This document shows, piece by piece, positions 29,036-40,122 of a stretch of 64,000 nt of DNA. Origin of the DNA: Microbacterium protaetiae (GTDB lineage Bacteria > Actinomycetota > Actinomycetes > Actinomycetales > Microbacteriaceae); the NCBI RefSeq assembly GCF_004135285.1, contig NZ_CP035494.1, positions 62,001-126,000 of the forward strand, given 5' to 3'. The position numbers were made by a program, and so were the translations under genes. Position 1 is the stretch's first letter. Each line of letters begins with the position of its first letter. The notes under the pieces were generated by a model, which was given only the letters and a program-made list of their open reading frames with translations, was not told the origin of the DNA and searched no databases.

Positions 29036-29690
29036 AACGCCGTCCCGTGTGGTCGCTTGCTTCTCCGCCAGCCGAAACGCCGTCCCGTGTGGTCGCTTGC
29101 TCCGCGCGAAGCGACCAGATCGGACGGCGCACCTCACGCGCCCCCGCACACGCCGTCCCAAGTGGTCGCTTGCCCTCCGCCAGCCGACACGCCGTCCCAA
29201 GTGGTCGCATGCTCGGCGCGAAGCGACCAGAACGGACGGCGCACCTCACGCGCTCCCGCACACGCCGTCCCGTGTGGTCGCTTGCTCCTCCGCCAGCCGA
29301 AACGCCGTCCCAAGTGGTCGCTTGCTCCGCGCGAAGCGACCAGAACGGACGGCGCACCTCACGCGCTCCCGCACACGCCGTCCCGTGTGGTCGCTTGCTC
29401 CTCCGCCAGCCAAAACGCCGTCCCAAGTGGTCGCTTGCTCCGCGCGAAGCGACCAGAACGGACGGCGCACCTCACGCGCCCCCGCAAACGCCGTCCCAAG
29501 TGGTCGCTTGCTCCGCGCGAAGCGACCAGAACGGACGGCGCACCTCACGCGCCCCCGCACACGCCGTCCCAAGTGGTCGCATGCTCCTCCGCCAGCCGAA
29601 ACGCCGTCCCGTGTGGTCGCTTGCTCCGCGCGAAGCGACCAGATCGGACGGCGCACCTCACGCGCTCCCGCACACGCCGTCCCACCTCGT
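29036..29690. repeat. Array of six 52-bp hairpins in a 113-bp period
   Basis: Non-coding block between two convergent genes. Every unit starts CGCCGTCCC, then (GTG or AAG)TGGTCGC. Six copies fold as hairpins: outer arms CGCCGTCC/GGACGGCG, a small internal loop, inner arms TGGTCGCTT/AAGCGACCA (one mismatch in copy 2) and loop GCTCCGCGCG. Hairpin positions: 29078-29129, 29190-29241, 29303-29354, 29416-29467, 29489-29540, 29602-29653. Starts are 112, 113, 113, 73 and 113 bp apart, because a 40-bp half-unit (ending CTCCGCCAGCCGAAA) precedes all but the fifth copy. Several frames stay open by composition only. Confidence 0.92.
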
Positions 29691-29817
29691 CGGATGCGAC
29701 ACGCCAAGCGACCATTCGCGACGGTGGTCGATGCCGCAAGCTGGCCGCGCCTCCCCCACGCCATCGACGACTCGTGCGTTGCATCGAGGGGATGCCGCGC
29801 ACCGCGCGAAGAGCGCG

Positions 29818-30795
29818 TCAGCGTCGCATGGTGCGCCACACGTCGGCGACCGCTTCGTCGAGATCGGGGTGGCCGAACGTGAAGCCCGCCGCCTGCAGCC
29901 GAGCGGGAACGACCCACCGACTCTTGAGCACCAGCTCGGGTTCGGTGCGCAGCGCCCACATCGCCGGCTCGAGCACGAAACGCGGTGCCGCAAGCCCCAG
30001 TGGCATCCCGACTGCGCGACGCAGCGTCTGCATGAGTGTGCGGTTGTCGACGGGATTCGGCGAGGCCAGATTCACCGCCCCGGCGATGTCGGGATGATCA
30101 CGGATGAAGCGCACGGCCCCGACAGCGTCATCGAGGTGGATCCAGCTGAATCGCTGGCGTCCGCGCGAACGATGCCACGGCGCGGGCCCGCCCGTGGGGT
30201 GCGGGCCGATGCCGCGATATCGGCGATGCGCGAACCACCGGCCGTCATACTGCGGGCCGCCCAAACCCCACCGCGCGAGGCGGAACAGCATCCCGGTCGC
30301 CGGCCCGTCTCCGAGCACTATCGCCATGCGCAGCGCGACGCGCCGGGTCGCCGGCAGCGAGCCTTCGAACAGCTCGCTCTCCCACGCTCGGGCGACATCG
30401 ACCGAGAACCCCTCGCCGAGTTCGCCGCCGTCTTCGGTCTGCGGGTGGTCGAGCGCGTACCGATAGATCGTGGCGGTGCTCGCGTTCAGCCACAGCGCCG
30501 GGGGGCGGGATGCCGCAGCCACGGCATCGCGCAGCATTCCGGTGGTCGCGATGCGAGAGTGCAGAATCTCGTCGCGGTTGCGCTCGGTGTACCGGCAGTC
30601 GACGGATTTTCCCGCCAGATTGACGAGGATGTCGCTGCCCTCGACAGCGCGCCTCACACTGTCGAGGTCATCCCAGCGGGCGTCGGGACCCGCTCGGCCG
30701 ATGAACCGCACGGCGTATCCGTCGCTGCGCAGCGCCTCGACGATCGCGCGGCCCACGAAACCAGAACCGCCGGCGACGGTGGCGACCGGACTCAT
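29818..30795 (-). CDS. TIGR01777 / SDR39U1-type NAD(P)-binding epimerase
   Basis: 325 residues of the extended SDR group. It has VAGGSGFVGRAIVEAL (cofactor loop), ILVNLAGKSVDCRYTERNRDEI (family signature), ASTATIY, and a C-terminal DUF1731-like part with PLGLAAPRFVLEPAMWALRTEPELVLKSRWVVP. Homologues (YfcH) have no proven substrate. ATG overlaps the TGA of the LLM oxidoreductase upstream (ATGA), so both are one transcript. Confidence 0.88.
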   Translation of the reverse strand: MSPVATVAGGSGFVGRAIVEALRSDGYAVRFIGRAGPDARWDDLDSVRRAVEGSDILVNLAGKSVDCRYTERNRDEILHSRIATTGMLRDAVAAASRPPALWLNASTATIYRYALDHPQTEDGGELGEGFSVDVARAWESELFEGSLPATRRVALRMAIVLGDGPATGMLFRLARWGLGGPQYDGRWFAHRRYRGIGPHPTGGPAPWHRSRGRQRFSWIHLDDAVGAVRFIRDHPDIAGAVNLASPNPVDNRTLMQTLRRAVGMPLGLAAPRFVLEPAMWALRTEPELVLKSRWVVPARLQAAGFTFGHPDLDEAVADVWRTMRR

Positions 30796-31652
30796 GAGCG
30801 GCTGCCGACCAGGCGCCCCACCTCGGCCGCATCGGCATAGTACGCGGCCAGCGGCGCATCGTTGGGCGGCATGAGCACGACGTGGTCGACGCCGGCCGCG
30901 GCGAAACGGAGCACCCCGGCTGCGACCTCGGCGACCGATCCGGCCAGTACGCGATCGGCGGCATCATCCGGGGCATCGTCGCCGTAGACGGCGATCGCGC
31001 GGGCTGCGGCATCCTCTCCGAACGCGGCCACGACATACGCGACCACGTGCCGTGTTGCGTTCGATGCCCGCACCGCCTGAACGGCTGTCGCGACCTCATC
31101 GACGGTGTGCCGCATGTCGAGCACGACGCCGTCGGCGACCTCCCCGGCCGCCACCAGCGTCTTCGGACCTTCCGCGGCCGCGTACACGCGCGGCGGCGCC
31201 GCCGGCGGCCAGGCGAGTCGCACCTGGTCGAGGGTCACGTATCGGCCGGCGACGGTGACGTTCTCGCCGGCCAGCAGCGCGCGCAGCGCGGGTACATACT
31301 CCCGCATCAGCGTCAGCGGCGACGCGACTCGCGCGCCGACCTGGCCCATCCACGCCAGCACGCCGTGCCCAACACCCGGCATCAGCCGGCCCGGGAACAT
31401 CCGCTCGATCGTCGCGATCTCCATCGCGTTGGCGGCGACATTGCGCAGCGGCATGGGTGCGATGCCGATGCCGATGCGCAGGTGCTCGGTCCAGGCCAGC
31501 GCCGCGGATGCCGCGGCGAAAGCAGAGCTGCGAAAGCAGTCCTCCCAGACCCACAGCGTGTCGAGCCCCGCATCTTCAGCGGCCAGCACGGCCTCGTGAA
31601 AGGCCTCCGGCGGGTTGGGGTAGGGGCTGAAGATCGCACCGACGCTGGTCAT
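30792..31652 (-). CDS. LLM class flavin-dependent oxidoreductase (first)
   Basis: 286 residues of the luciferase-like monooxygenase family, with a TIM-barrel and F420 or FMN use. GIGIAPMPLRNVAANAMEIATIERMFPGRL is the family's typical early segment; RLMPGVGHG and a VASPLTLMREYVPALRALL helix follow. The start at 31652 is the ATG beginning MTSVGAIF, with CAGGAT six bases upstream on the minus strand. The open frame runs 138 codons further, but only through repeat DNA. Co-translated with the TIGR01777 gene. Cofactor and substrate are not resolvable from sequence. Confidence 0.87.
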   Translation of the reverse strand: MTSVGAIFSPYPNPPEAFHEAVLAAEDAGLDTLWVWEDCFRSSAFAAASAALAWTEHLRIGIGIAPMPLRNVAANAMEIATIERMFPGRLMPGVGHGVLAWMGQVGARVASPLTLMREYVPALRALLAGENVTVAGRYVTLDQVRLAWPPAAPPRVYAAAEGPKTLVAAGEVADGVVLDMRHTVDEVATAVQAVRASNATRHVVAYVVAAFGEDAAARAIAVYGDDAPDDAADRVLAGSVAEVAAGVLRFAAAGVDHVVLMPPNDAPLAAYYADAAEVGRLVGSRS

Positions 31653-32990
31653 GCGATCATCCTGCCCGCACGTCTGGGTGAGGGGCAAACCCCGCAGGCG
31701 GCGAGCACGCCCGTGACCGGGTCGGCATGCGCCGCGGCGCGGCGCGGGGTACGCCGCGGCGCGGGCTGCGGCCCGGGCTGCGGCGCCGGCTGCGGTCTGC
31801 GGTGCGGTCTGCGGTGCGGTCTGCGGCGCCGAACCGCCGAGACAAGGGATTTCCACCGAAACCGGGGGCGTCGCCCTGGGTCTCGGCGGGAATCCCCTGT
31901 TTCGCTGAGGCCGAGGCCGGGGGCCGGGGGCGGGTGCAGGGGGGCGGGTGCCGGGGCGGACAGGCGGCCGCGGCGCGGAGGCGAGGGCGGGCAGAGGCGG
32001 GGCGGGCACACGGCGCGGGACGCGAGGCCGACGCCGAGACGCCGAGAGGCCGAGACGCCGCGTCACCGAGTCGCCGAGTCGCCGAGTCGCCGAGACAAGG
32101 GATTTCCACCGAAACCGGGGGCGTCACCCTGGATCTCGGCGGAAATCCCCTGTTTCGCCGAGGCAGACGGCGACGCAGGCGCGCGGCCGGGCGACGCGGG
32201 TGCCGACGCGAGCGGCGGCGCGGGACGCGAGGCCGACGCCGAGACGCCGAGTCGCCGAGACAAGGGATTTCCACCGAAACCGGGGGCGTCGCCCTGGGTC
32301 TCGTCAGGAATCCCCTGTTTCGCCGAGGTCGGGGGCCGGGGCGGGGCGGACAGGCGGTCGGCGGCGCGGAAGCGAGGGCGGGCAGAGGCGGAGCGAGCAT
32401 ACAGCGCAGACGCGAGGCCGACGCCGAGACGCCGAGACGCCGAACCGTCGAACCGTCGAACCGTCGAACCGCCGAACCGTCGAACCGCCGAACCGCCGAA
32501 CCGCCGAGACAAGGGATTTCCACCGAACCGGGGGCGTCGCCCTGGGTCTCGGCGGAAATCCCCTGTTTCGCCGAGGCCGAGGCCGGGGCCGAGGCCTGGG
32601 GCCGGGGGCGGGTGCAGGGGGCCGGGGGCCGGGGGCCGGGGGCGGGTGCCGGGGCGGACAGGCGGCCGCGGCGCGGAAGCGAGGGCGGGCAGAGGCGGGG
32701 CGGGCACACGGCGCGGGACGCGAGGCCGACGCCGAGACGCCGAGACGCCGAGACGCCGAGACGCCGAGACAAGGGATTTCCACCGAAACCGGGGGCGTCG
32801 CCCTGGGTCTCGGCGGAATTCCCCTGTTTCGCCGAGGCGGACGGCGACGCGGGCCCGCGCGGCCGGGCGACGCGGGCCCGCGCGGCCGGGCGACGCGGGC
32901 GCGAGGCCGGCGCGGGGCCGCGGCGGGGCGCAAGGCCCGGGCCGCTGCGCGGGGCCGACGCGCGCGCAGCCGCGGCCCGCCGCGGCCCCG
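31653..32990. repeat. 1.3-kb block of five ~250-bp modules, each with a 64-bp palindrome
   Basis: No gene. Palindromes start at 31841, 32094, 32259, 32508 and 32768, each about 64 bp. The arms GGGATTTCCACCGA and TCGGCGGAAATCCC pair around an inner stem that closes on GGGCGTCGCCC. Copy 2 has GTCACCC and copy 3 has a damaged right arm (TCGTCAGGAATCCC). Before the palindromes lie 8-bp tandem units: CCG(T/C)CGAA eight times at 32445-32508, CGCCGAGA or CGCCGAGT elsewhere. GC-only spacers repeat GCGGACAGGCGG and GGGACGCGAGGCCGACG. Reading frames are open through it, but the peptides only mirror the repeats. Confidence 0.9.
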
Positions 32991-33755
32991 TCACGCAGCG
33001 ACGAGTCCCGCCGCCCGCTCGATGAAGGCCCGGTACGACGCGACATCGTCGTCGGCCGTCATCGCGCGCAGCACGACCTCATCCACGGCAGCGCGATAGG
33101 CCGGCAGCCCTGCACCATCGGGCGCGAGCACGGTGTCGTCAGCGGAGACGCCCAGACGGGCGAAGTTGGCCGCGTACTTCGGAAAGCGGGCGTACCGCGC
33201 CGCCTCGGCGCGCAGCCGCGGCATCCCTTCTTCGTCCAGAGCCGTGCGCACATACAGAGCCACATGCGCGCCCGGCGCAACGACGTGAGCGTCGGCCGAC
33301 TGCGCGGCGGCGACGGGCGGGGTCAGCCAGTTCAGCAGCATCCCATCGGAATGTTCCACGGCCAGCGCGCGCATCTTGGGTCCGAGCGCGCCGATGACGA
33401 TCCCGGCGCTCGTGCCGGCGCGCAGCGCGTCGACCGCGTTGCCGACGGCGGCCAGCACAGGACCGGATGCCTGGCCCGAACCGATTCCGAGCATCAAGCG
33501 GTCTTCGGGCAGTCCGTCGGCCTTCAGCAGGATCTCATCGGGTGTGTAGCGATCCAGCGGGACGACACCTGTGCCCAGCACGAGGCGCTCAGTGACCTTG
33601 GCCGCCTCGTGCAGCCCTGCCAGCGCGTCGCCGCTCGGCGTGTCGTTGACCCAGAGGGCGTACAGCCCCGCGGCCTCGGCGGCGGCCGCTATCTGCGCAA
33701 TCAGCGCAGTGCCAAGAGTGCCGGCCACTCCGATCGAGACAGGTGCGTCGTTCAT
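32991..33755 (-). CDS. LLM class flavin-dependent oxidoreductase (second)
   Basis: 254 residues, smaller than the first LLM gene. SIGVAGTLGTALIAQIAAAAEAAGLYALWVND and LVLGTGVVPLDRYTPDEI are family-typical, followed by LMLGIGSGQASG (flavin/F420 binding region) and GALGPKMRALAVEHSDGMLLNWL. Function unknown beyond the family. It is not clearly a recent duplicate of the first copy: outside the general fold the two sequences differ. The start MNDAPVSIG is supported by CACACT seven bases upstream. The stop abuts the repeat block. Confidence 0.85.
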   Translation of the reverse strand: MNDAPVSIGVAGTLGTALIAQIAAAAEAAGLYALWVNDTPSGDALAGLHEAAKVTERLVLGTGVVPLDRYTPDEILLKADGLPEDRLMLGIGSGQASGPVLAAVGNAVDALRAGTSAGIVIGALGPKMRALAVEHSDGMLLNWLTPPVAAAQSADAHVVAPGAHVALYVRTALDEEGMPRLRAEAARYARFPKYAANFARLGVSADDTVLAPDGAGLPAYRAAVDEVVLRAMTADDDVASYRAFIERAAGLVAA

Positions 33756-33763
33756 GTTTCCGA

Positions 33764-33826
33764 GTGTGCCACGCGGCGGCGCCCCCGTGCACGAGTGTGC
33801 CACGCGGCAGCGCCCCCGGTGCACGG
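33764..33826. repeat. Tandem duplication of a ~31-bp segment
   Basis: GAGTGTGCCACGCGGC(G/A)GCG followed by CCCCCGTGCAC occurs twice head-to-tail upstream of the second LLM gene. The first copy contains that gene's probable -10 (CACACT on the minus strand). Confidence 0.75.
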
Positions 33827-33933
33827 ACCGGGATGTCGCAGCCGGGATCCCGCAGCAGGGATGCCGCAGTCCGCGGCGCTGCCCACGCATCGCTACGCTC
33901 AGAGAGCAGCCAGACCACCGGAAAGGGGCAGCG

Positions 33934-35745
33934 ATGACCGGCGACCTCGCTCTCGTGCTCGTGCTGCTCGTGGCCGCGATAGCGATGTTCGCGTTCGGCC
34001 GCCCACGGATGGACGTGGTGGCGGTCGTCATGATCGTCGCGCTGCCGGTGACGGGCATCCTGACCGTTCCCGAGACCCTCGCTGGGTTCGCCGATCCGAA
34101 CGTGGTGCTCATCGCTGCGCTGTTCGTCGTCGGCGAAGGCCTCTCACGCACCGGCGTCACCTACCGGCTGGGCGACTGGCTGGCCCGCACTGCGGGGGCC
34201 AGCGCGACCCGGCTGATCGTGCTGCTCATGCTCTCGGTGGCGCTGCTGGGCGCGATCATGAGTTCCACCGGCGTTGTGGCCATCTTCATTCCGGTGGCCC
34301 TCAGCATCGCCGCGCGCACGGGCATGTCACCGCGCCAATTGATGATGCCGCTGAGCTTCGCGGGCCTTGCCAGCGGCATGCTCACTCTCATCGCAACCAC
34401 CCCGAACCTCATCGTCGACGCCGAGCTGAAGCGCGCAGGGCACAGCGGCTTCGGCTTCTTCACCATCACCCCGTTCGGGCTGGTGATCCTCGCACTCGGC
34501 ATCGGCTACATGCTTTTCGCCCGCCGCTTTCTCGGCGGCGAGACCACCGGCGGCGGCGCGAGCAGTCGAACGTTCAGCAGCCTCATCGCCGACTATCGCG
34601 TCGACGCGCGCACACACCGCTACCGGGTCGGGTCCGGTTCACCGCTCATCGGCACGAGCTTGGCCGAACTCGACCTGCTCGACCAGCGGCGCGCCGGCGT
34701 GCTGATGATCGAACGGACACGCCTGCTGCGCCGCACGGTGCGCCACACCTCCGACCAGACCGTCGTCGCCAAGGGCGACGTGCTTTTCGTGGATGCCGCG
34801 TTCTCGAGCGAGGAGCGCGCGCGGTTCCGGCTCGAGCGACTCGCGATGACCGACGGATTCTTCGACGCCTACGCACGTCAGGTCGGCATGGCCGAGGTGC
34901 TGATCGGGCCGGATTCGGCGGCGATCGGCAAGAGCGTACGGATGCTGCAGTTCAGCAACGCGCACGGCGTGCAGGTCGCCGGCGTGCGGCACGGCGGACG
35001 AACCGTTGACGAAGGATTCGTCGACCTGCGTCTCGCCGCCGGCGACACACTGCTGGTGACTGGCGGGTGGCAGCAGATCCAGCGTCTGGGAGCCGCGCGG
35101 CGCGACTACATCCTGCTCGATCTGCCCGCCGAAGCCGCCGAGATAGCGCCGGCGGCCAATCAGGCGCCGTTCGCGATAGCGAGCGTGGTGGTCATGGTCG
35201 TGCTCATGGTGACCGGGATCGTGCCCAACGTCATCGCCGCGCTCATCGCCTGTCTGCTGATGGGCATCTTCCGCTGTGTCGATATGGTCAGCGCCTATCG
35301 ATCCATCCACTGGCCCACGCTGCTGCTCATCGTGGGGATGCTGCCGTTCGCCCTCGCTCTGCAGCGCACGGGCGGCGTCGATCTCGTCGTCGACGGCCTG
35401 ATGGCCGCTCTCGGCGGGGCCGGGCCGACGGTGCTGCTGGGCGGCATCTTCGTGCTGACCGCGGTCATCGGCCTGTTCGTCTCCAACACCGCGACGGCGG
35501 TGCTCATGGCTCCGATCGCGATCTCGACAGCCATGCACCTGGGTGTGTCGCCGTATCCGTTCGCGATGATGGTGGCCCTCGCGGCATCCGCGGCCTTCAT
35601 GACGCCGGTCTCGTCGCCGGTGAACACCCTCGTCGTCGAGCCGGGACGCTACCGGTTCATCGATTTCGTGAAGATCGGCACTCCGTTCACCCTGATCACG
35701 CTCGTGGTCAGCGTGCTCCTGGTGCCGCTGCTTCTCCCGCTGTAG
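33934..35745 (+). CDS. SLC13/DASS family permease with two central RCK_C domains
   Basis: 603 residues. About five N-terminal helices (PRMDVVAVVMIVALPVTGILTVPETLAGFADPNVVLIAALFVVGEGL), two cytoplasmic TrkA-C/RCK_C domains around residues 220-400 (GSPLIGTSLAELDLLDQRRAGVLMIERT and PDSAAIGKSVRMLQFSNAHGVQVAGVRH), then about six C-terminal helices ending in SSPVNTLVVEPGRYRFIDFVKIG. This is the layout of YfbS/SdcS-like anion symporters with RCK gates. The substrate (sulfate, dicarboxylate or other) is not determinable. ATG has a GAAAGGGG ribosome site. The open frame continues 121 codons upstream over the second LLM gene. Confidence 0.88.
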   Translation: MTGDLALVLVLLVAAIAMFAFGRPRMDVVAVVMIVALPVTGILTVPETLAGFADPNVVLIAALFVVGEGLSRTGVTYRLGDWLARTAGASATRLIVLLMLSVALLGAIMSSTGVVAIFIPVALSIAARTGMSPRQLMMPLSFAGLASGMLTLIATTPNLIVDAELKRAGHSGFGFFTITPFGLVILALGIGYMLFARRFLGGETTGGGASSRTFSSLIADYRVDARTHRYRVGSGSPLIGTSLAELDLLDQRRAGVLMIERTRLLRRTVRHTSDQTVVAKGDVLFVDAAFSSEERARFRLERLAMTDGFFDAYARQVGMAEVLIGPDSAAIGKSVRMLQFSNAHGVQVAGVRHGGRTVDEGFVDLRLAAGDTLLVTGGWQQIQRLGAARRDYILLDLPAEAAEIAPAANQAPFAIASVVVMVVLMVTGIVPNVIAALIACLLMGIFRCVDMVSAYRSIHWPTLLLIVGMLPFALALQRTGGVDLVVDGLMAALGGAGPTVLLGGIFVLTAVIGLFVSNTATAVLMAPIAISTAMHLGVSPYPFAMMVALAASAAFMTPVSSPVNTLVVEPGRYRFIDFVKIGTPFTLITLVVSVLLVPLLLPL

Positions 35746-36155
35746 CCCGGCGCCCGCCGCGCGTGCCCGCGCCCGCGCCCGCCGCCCGGCCCGCCCGCGC
35801 CCCCGCGCCCTCCGCGCGCCCGTGCCCGCCCGCCATATCAGTCGCCGAAACAAGGGATTCCCGTCGAAACCTGGGGCGACGCCCTGGGTTTCGACGGGAA
35901 TCCCCTGTCTGGACGCGGGCGTGCCGCGCGGGGAGCGCCACCCGGAGCGGCATGCGCTACCCAGCCGGGCGCGGCGCGCCGCCCGCCCGCCGCCCGGGCC
36001 GCCCGCGCCCCCGCGCGCCCGTGCCCGCCCGCCATCATCAGTCGCCGAAACAGGGGATTCCCGTCGAGACCTAGGGCGACGCCCTGGGTTTCGACGGAAA
36101 TCCCCTGTCTGGGCGCGGGGGGCGCCACGCGGCGCGCCACCCCGCCCAGGGCGCG
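35746..36155. repeat. Two further 64-bp palindromes between convergent genes
   Basis: A 410-bp gap with no gene. Palindromes at 35847-35910 and 36047-36110 have arms GGGATTCCCGTCGA and TCGACGG(G/A)AATCCC around an inner GGCGACGCC. They are variants of the 31.8-32.8 kb family. Each is preceded by a GC-only direct repeat ending GTGCCCGCCCGCCAT. The second copy is close to perfect, CAGGGGATT pairing with AATCCCCTG. Placed between the 3' ends of the permease and clpC genes, they could act as a two-way terminator. Confidence 0.85.
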
Positions 36156-38714
<2,559 letters not shown>

Positions 38715-38729
38715 TCAAAGCTCCTCAAA

Positions 38730-38750
38730 GTTGAGTCTTAGTGCATCAAG
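38730..38750 (-). promoter_or_regulatory. HspR-type HAIR operator upstream of the clpC-like gene
   Basis: On the minus strand CTTGATG-7 bp-ACTCAAC matches the HspR inverted repeat CTTGAGT-7-ACTCAAG at 11 of 14 positions. It ends just before the ribosome site. A weaker match, CTTGAGC-7-TATCAAC on the plus strand, lies at 38759-38779. HspR represses clpB and dnaK operons in actinobacteria. Confidence 0.72.
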
Positions 38751-38861
38751 TCTACGAACTTGAGCACTCCGATATCAACTTCAACACGTGTGCTCGGGAA
38801 GTATTCCGCGATGTCGGAACCCGCGCGTAGCGTCATGACCAGACGATCAAAGGAGAACACC

Positions 38862-39248
38862 ATGGAATGGCGCATCGAGCTCATTTTCGTACCCGTGACC
38901 GACGTCGACCGGGCGAAGGAGTTCTACGAACGTGTCGGCTTCCACCTCGATTACGACCAGGTTCCGTATGAGGGACTGCGGTTCGTGCAGATGACTCCGC
39001 CCGGGTCGGCGTGCTCGATCGCGTTCGGCGTGGGTCTCAGCATCGATCTCGAGCCCGGTCGGCAGAACACGATTCAGGTGGTCGTGCCCGACGCCGATGA
39101 GGCCCTGGCGCATCTGCGCGAGGTCGGCGTCGAAGCCGAGGGCGTCGACGAGCAGGCATGGGGTCGGTTCGTCACGTTCCGCGACCCCGACGGAAACCGG
39201 TGGACGCTGCAGCAGATCCCGGCCCGAACCGGATCAGGCGAGCAGTGA
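38862..39248 (+). CDS. VOC family protein (glyoxalase/bleomycin-resistance fold)
   Basis: 128 residues with the paired beta-alpha-beta-beta-beta modules of the VOC superfamily. It begins with FVPVTDVDRAKEFYERVGFHLDYD and ends in FRDPDGNRWTLQQIP, where the Glu/Gln metal position is altered. Function unassigned; such stand-alone VOC proteins include antibiotic-binding and dioxygenase-like members. ATG has a strong AAAGGAGA ribosome site. Divergent from the clpC-like gene, so the HAIR element could also affect it. 15-bp tail overlap with the convergent membrane protein gene. Confidence 0.87.
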   Translation: MEWRIELIFVPVTDVDRAKEFYERVGFHLDYDQVPYEGLRFVQMTPPGSACSIAFGVGLSIDLEPGRQNTIQVVVPDADEALAHLREVGVEAEGVDEQAWGRFVTFRDPDGNRWTLQQIPARTGSGEQ

Positions 39249-40070
39249 CGGGTCGACCTCGTTCCACTTCTGCGCCGTCTGGGCGATCCAGAACGCGGCG
39301 AAGAACGCGATGAGTCCGACCTCGCCCACCAATATCCACGGCTGCCCCGCCAGATCGGCGCCAGCCAGCCGCGCGATGCCCACGGCCGCGAGGAACAGGA
39401 GGGATGCCGCCATCCCGATGGCGACGACGAGGTAGATCACGCGCCACCGACCCACCGATGCGACTGCCGAAACCACGGCCACCGCCGACATCAGGCCGAA
39501 GAACCCCGCCGTCACGACGAGGTGGCCCGTCTGCAGCAGGGCCGCGGGCCAGACAAGCAGCCAGACCAGCATCGCGAGTGCGACGACGACCGCGGCCGCA
39601 ACGGCGATGACCACGCCCCGCGACATCGTGCGCTGCCCGCGCCCAAGCACGAGTGCACAGCCCGCCCCCACGATCACCACCACGACGAAGGTGATCACGC
39701 CGTTGTGCACGCCGGCGGTGTACTCCGCAGGCACGCACGGCGTCTGCCCCGGGCATTCGACACCTGGTGCGTCTCCCACGCCGAGCGGGGTCGGAATCAC
39801 CGCAATCAGCGGGGCGAACAGGGCCGCGACATCCAGCAGCACCTGCTCGACGCTGTGCCCCGACAGCGCGAGCAACGCGAGGGCCACCGCGAACAGCACG
39901 CCGGTGAACACGGTGCGGCCCGGAGTGTAGAACAGCGCGCTGAGCGAGGTGACAGGGCCGTCGGCGGCCACCACGATGATGAGCGAGACCGCGAGGGCAA
40001 ACACCGCGCCGAGGATCGTCAGGCGAACGTAGCGGTACGTGCGCTGGGTGGAGGTGCTGGCGAGCTGCAT
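39234..40070 (-). CDS. Hypothetical eight-helix membrane protein
   Basis: 278 residues with eight hydrophobic segments spread evenly. The largest outside loop, between helices 3 and 4, has a Cys pair (VECPGQTPCVP) that could form a disulfide. No enzymatic motif was recognised. The start MQLASTS is preferred over an ATG ten codons upstream because AGGA lies eight bases before it. Could be a small-molecule permease or a purely structural protein; I do not recognise the family. Confidence 0.7.
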   Translation of the reverse strand: MQLASTSTQRTYRYVRLTILGAVFALAVSLIIVVAADGPVTSLSALFYTPGRTVFTGVLFAVALALLALSGHSVEQVLLDVAALFAPLIAVIPTPLGVGDAPGVECPGQTPCVPAEYTAGVHNGVITFVVVVIVGAGCALVLGRGQRTMSRGVVIAVAAAVVVALAMLVWLLVWPAALLQTGHLVVTAGFFGLMSAVAVVSAVASVGRWRVIYLVVAIGMAASLLFLAAVGIARLAGADLAGQPWILVGEVGLIAFFAAFWIAQTAQKWNEVDPSLLA

Positions 40071-40110
40071 ATTCACGATCCTGCACCCCACGACCGACAC
40101 GGGCGACCGC

Positions 40111-40116
40111 TAGCCT
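40111..40116 (+). promoter_or_regulatory. -10 hexamer TAGCCT of a leaderless promoter
   Basis: TAGCCT, six bases (GAAGCC), then the GTG of the TDT transporter gene. Confidence 0.55.
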
Positions 40117-40122
40117 GAAGCC

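Noticed and set aside
29036..29690. Possible CRISPR array
   Set aside because: Units are themselves hairpins and are nearly identical across the whole 113-bp period; there are no unique spacers and no cas genes.
28526..30882. Long open frames on both strands across the hairpin array (up to about 600 codons)
   Set aside because: They exist because the GC-rich repeat unit has no stop codons in several frames. The peptides only mirror the DNA repeat, and the frames overlap real genes on either side.
30882..35009. A 1375-codon open frame on the plus strand across the palindrome block
   Set aside because: It is antisense to two LLM genes and passes through repeat DNA and a permease gene in a wrong frame; pure GC effect.
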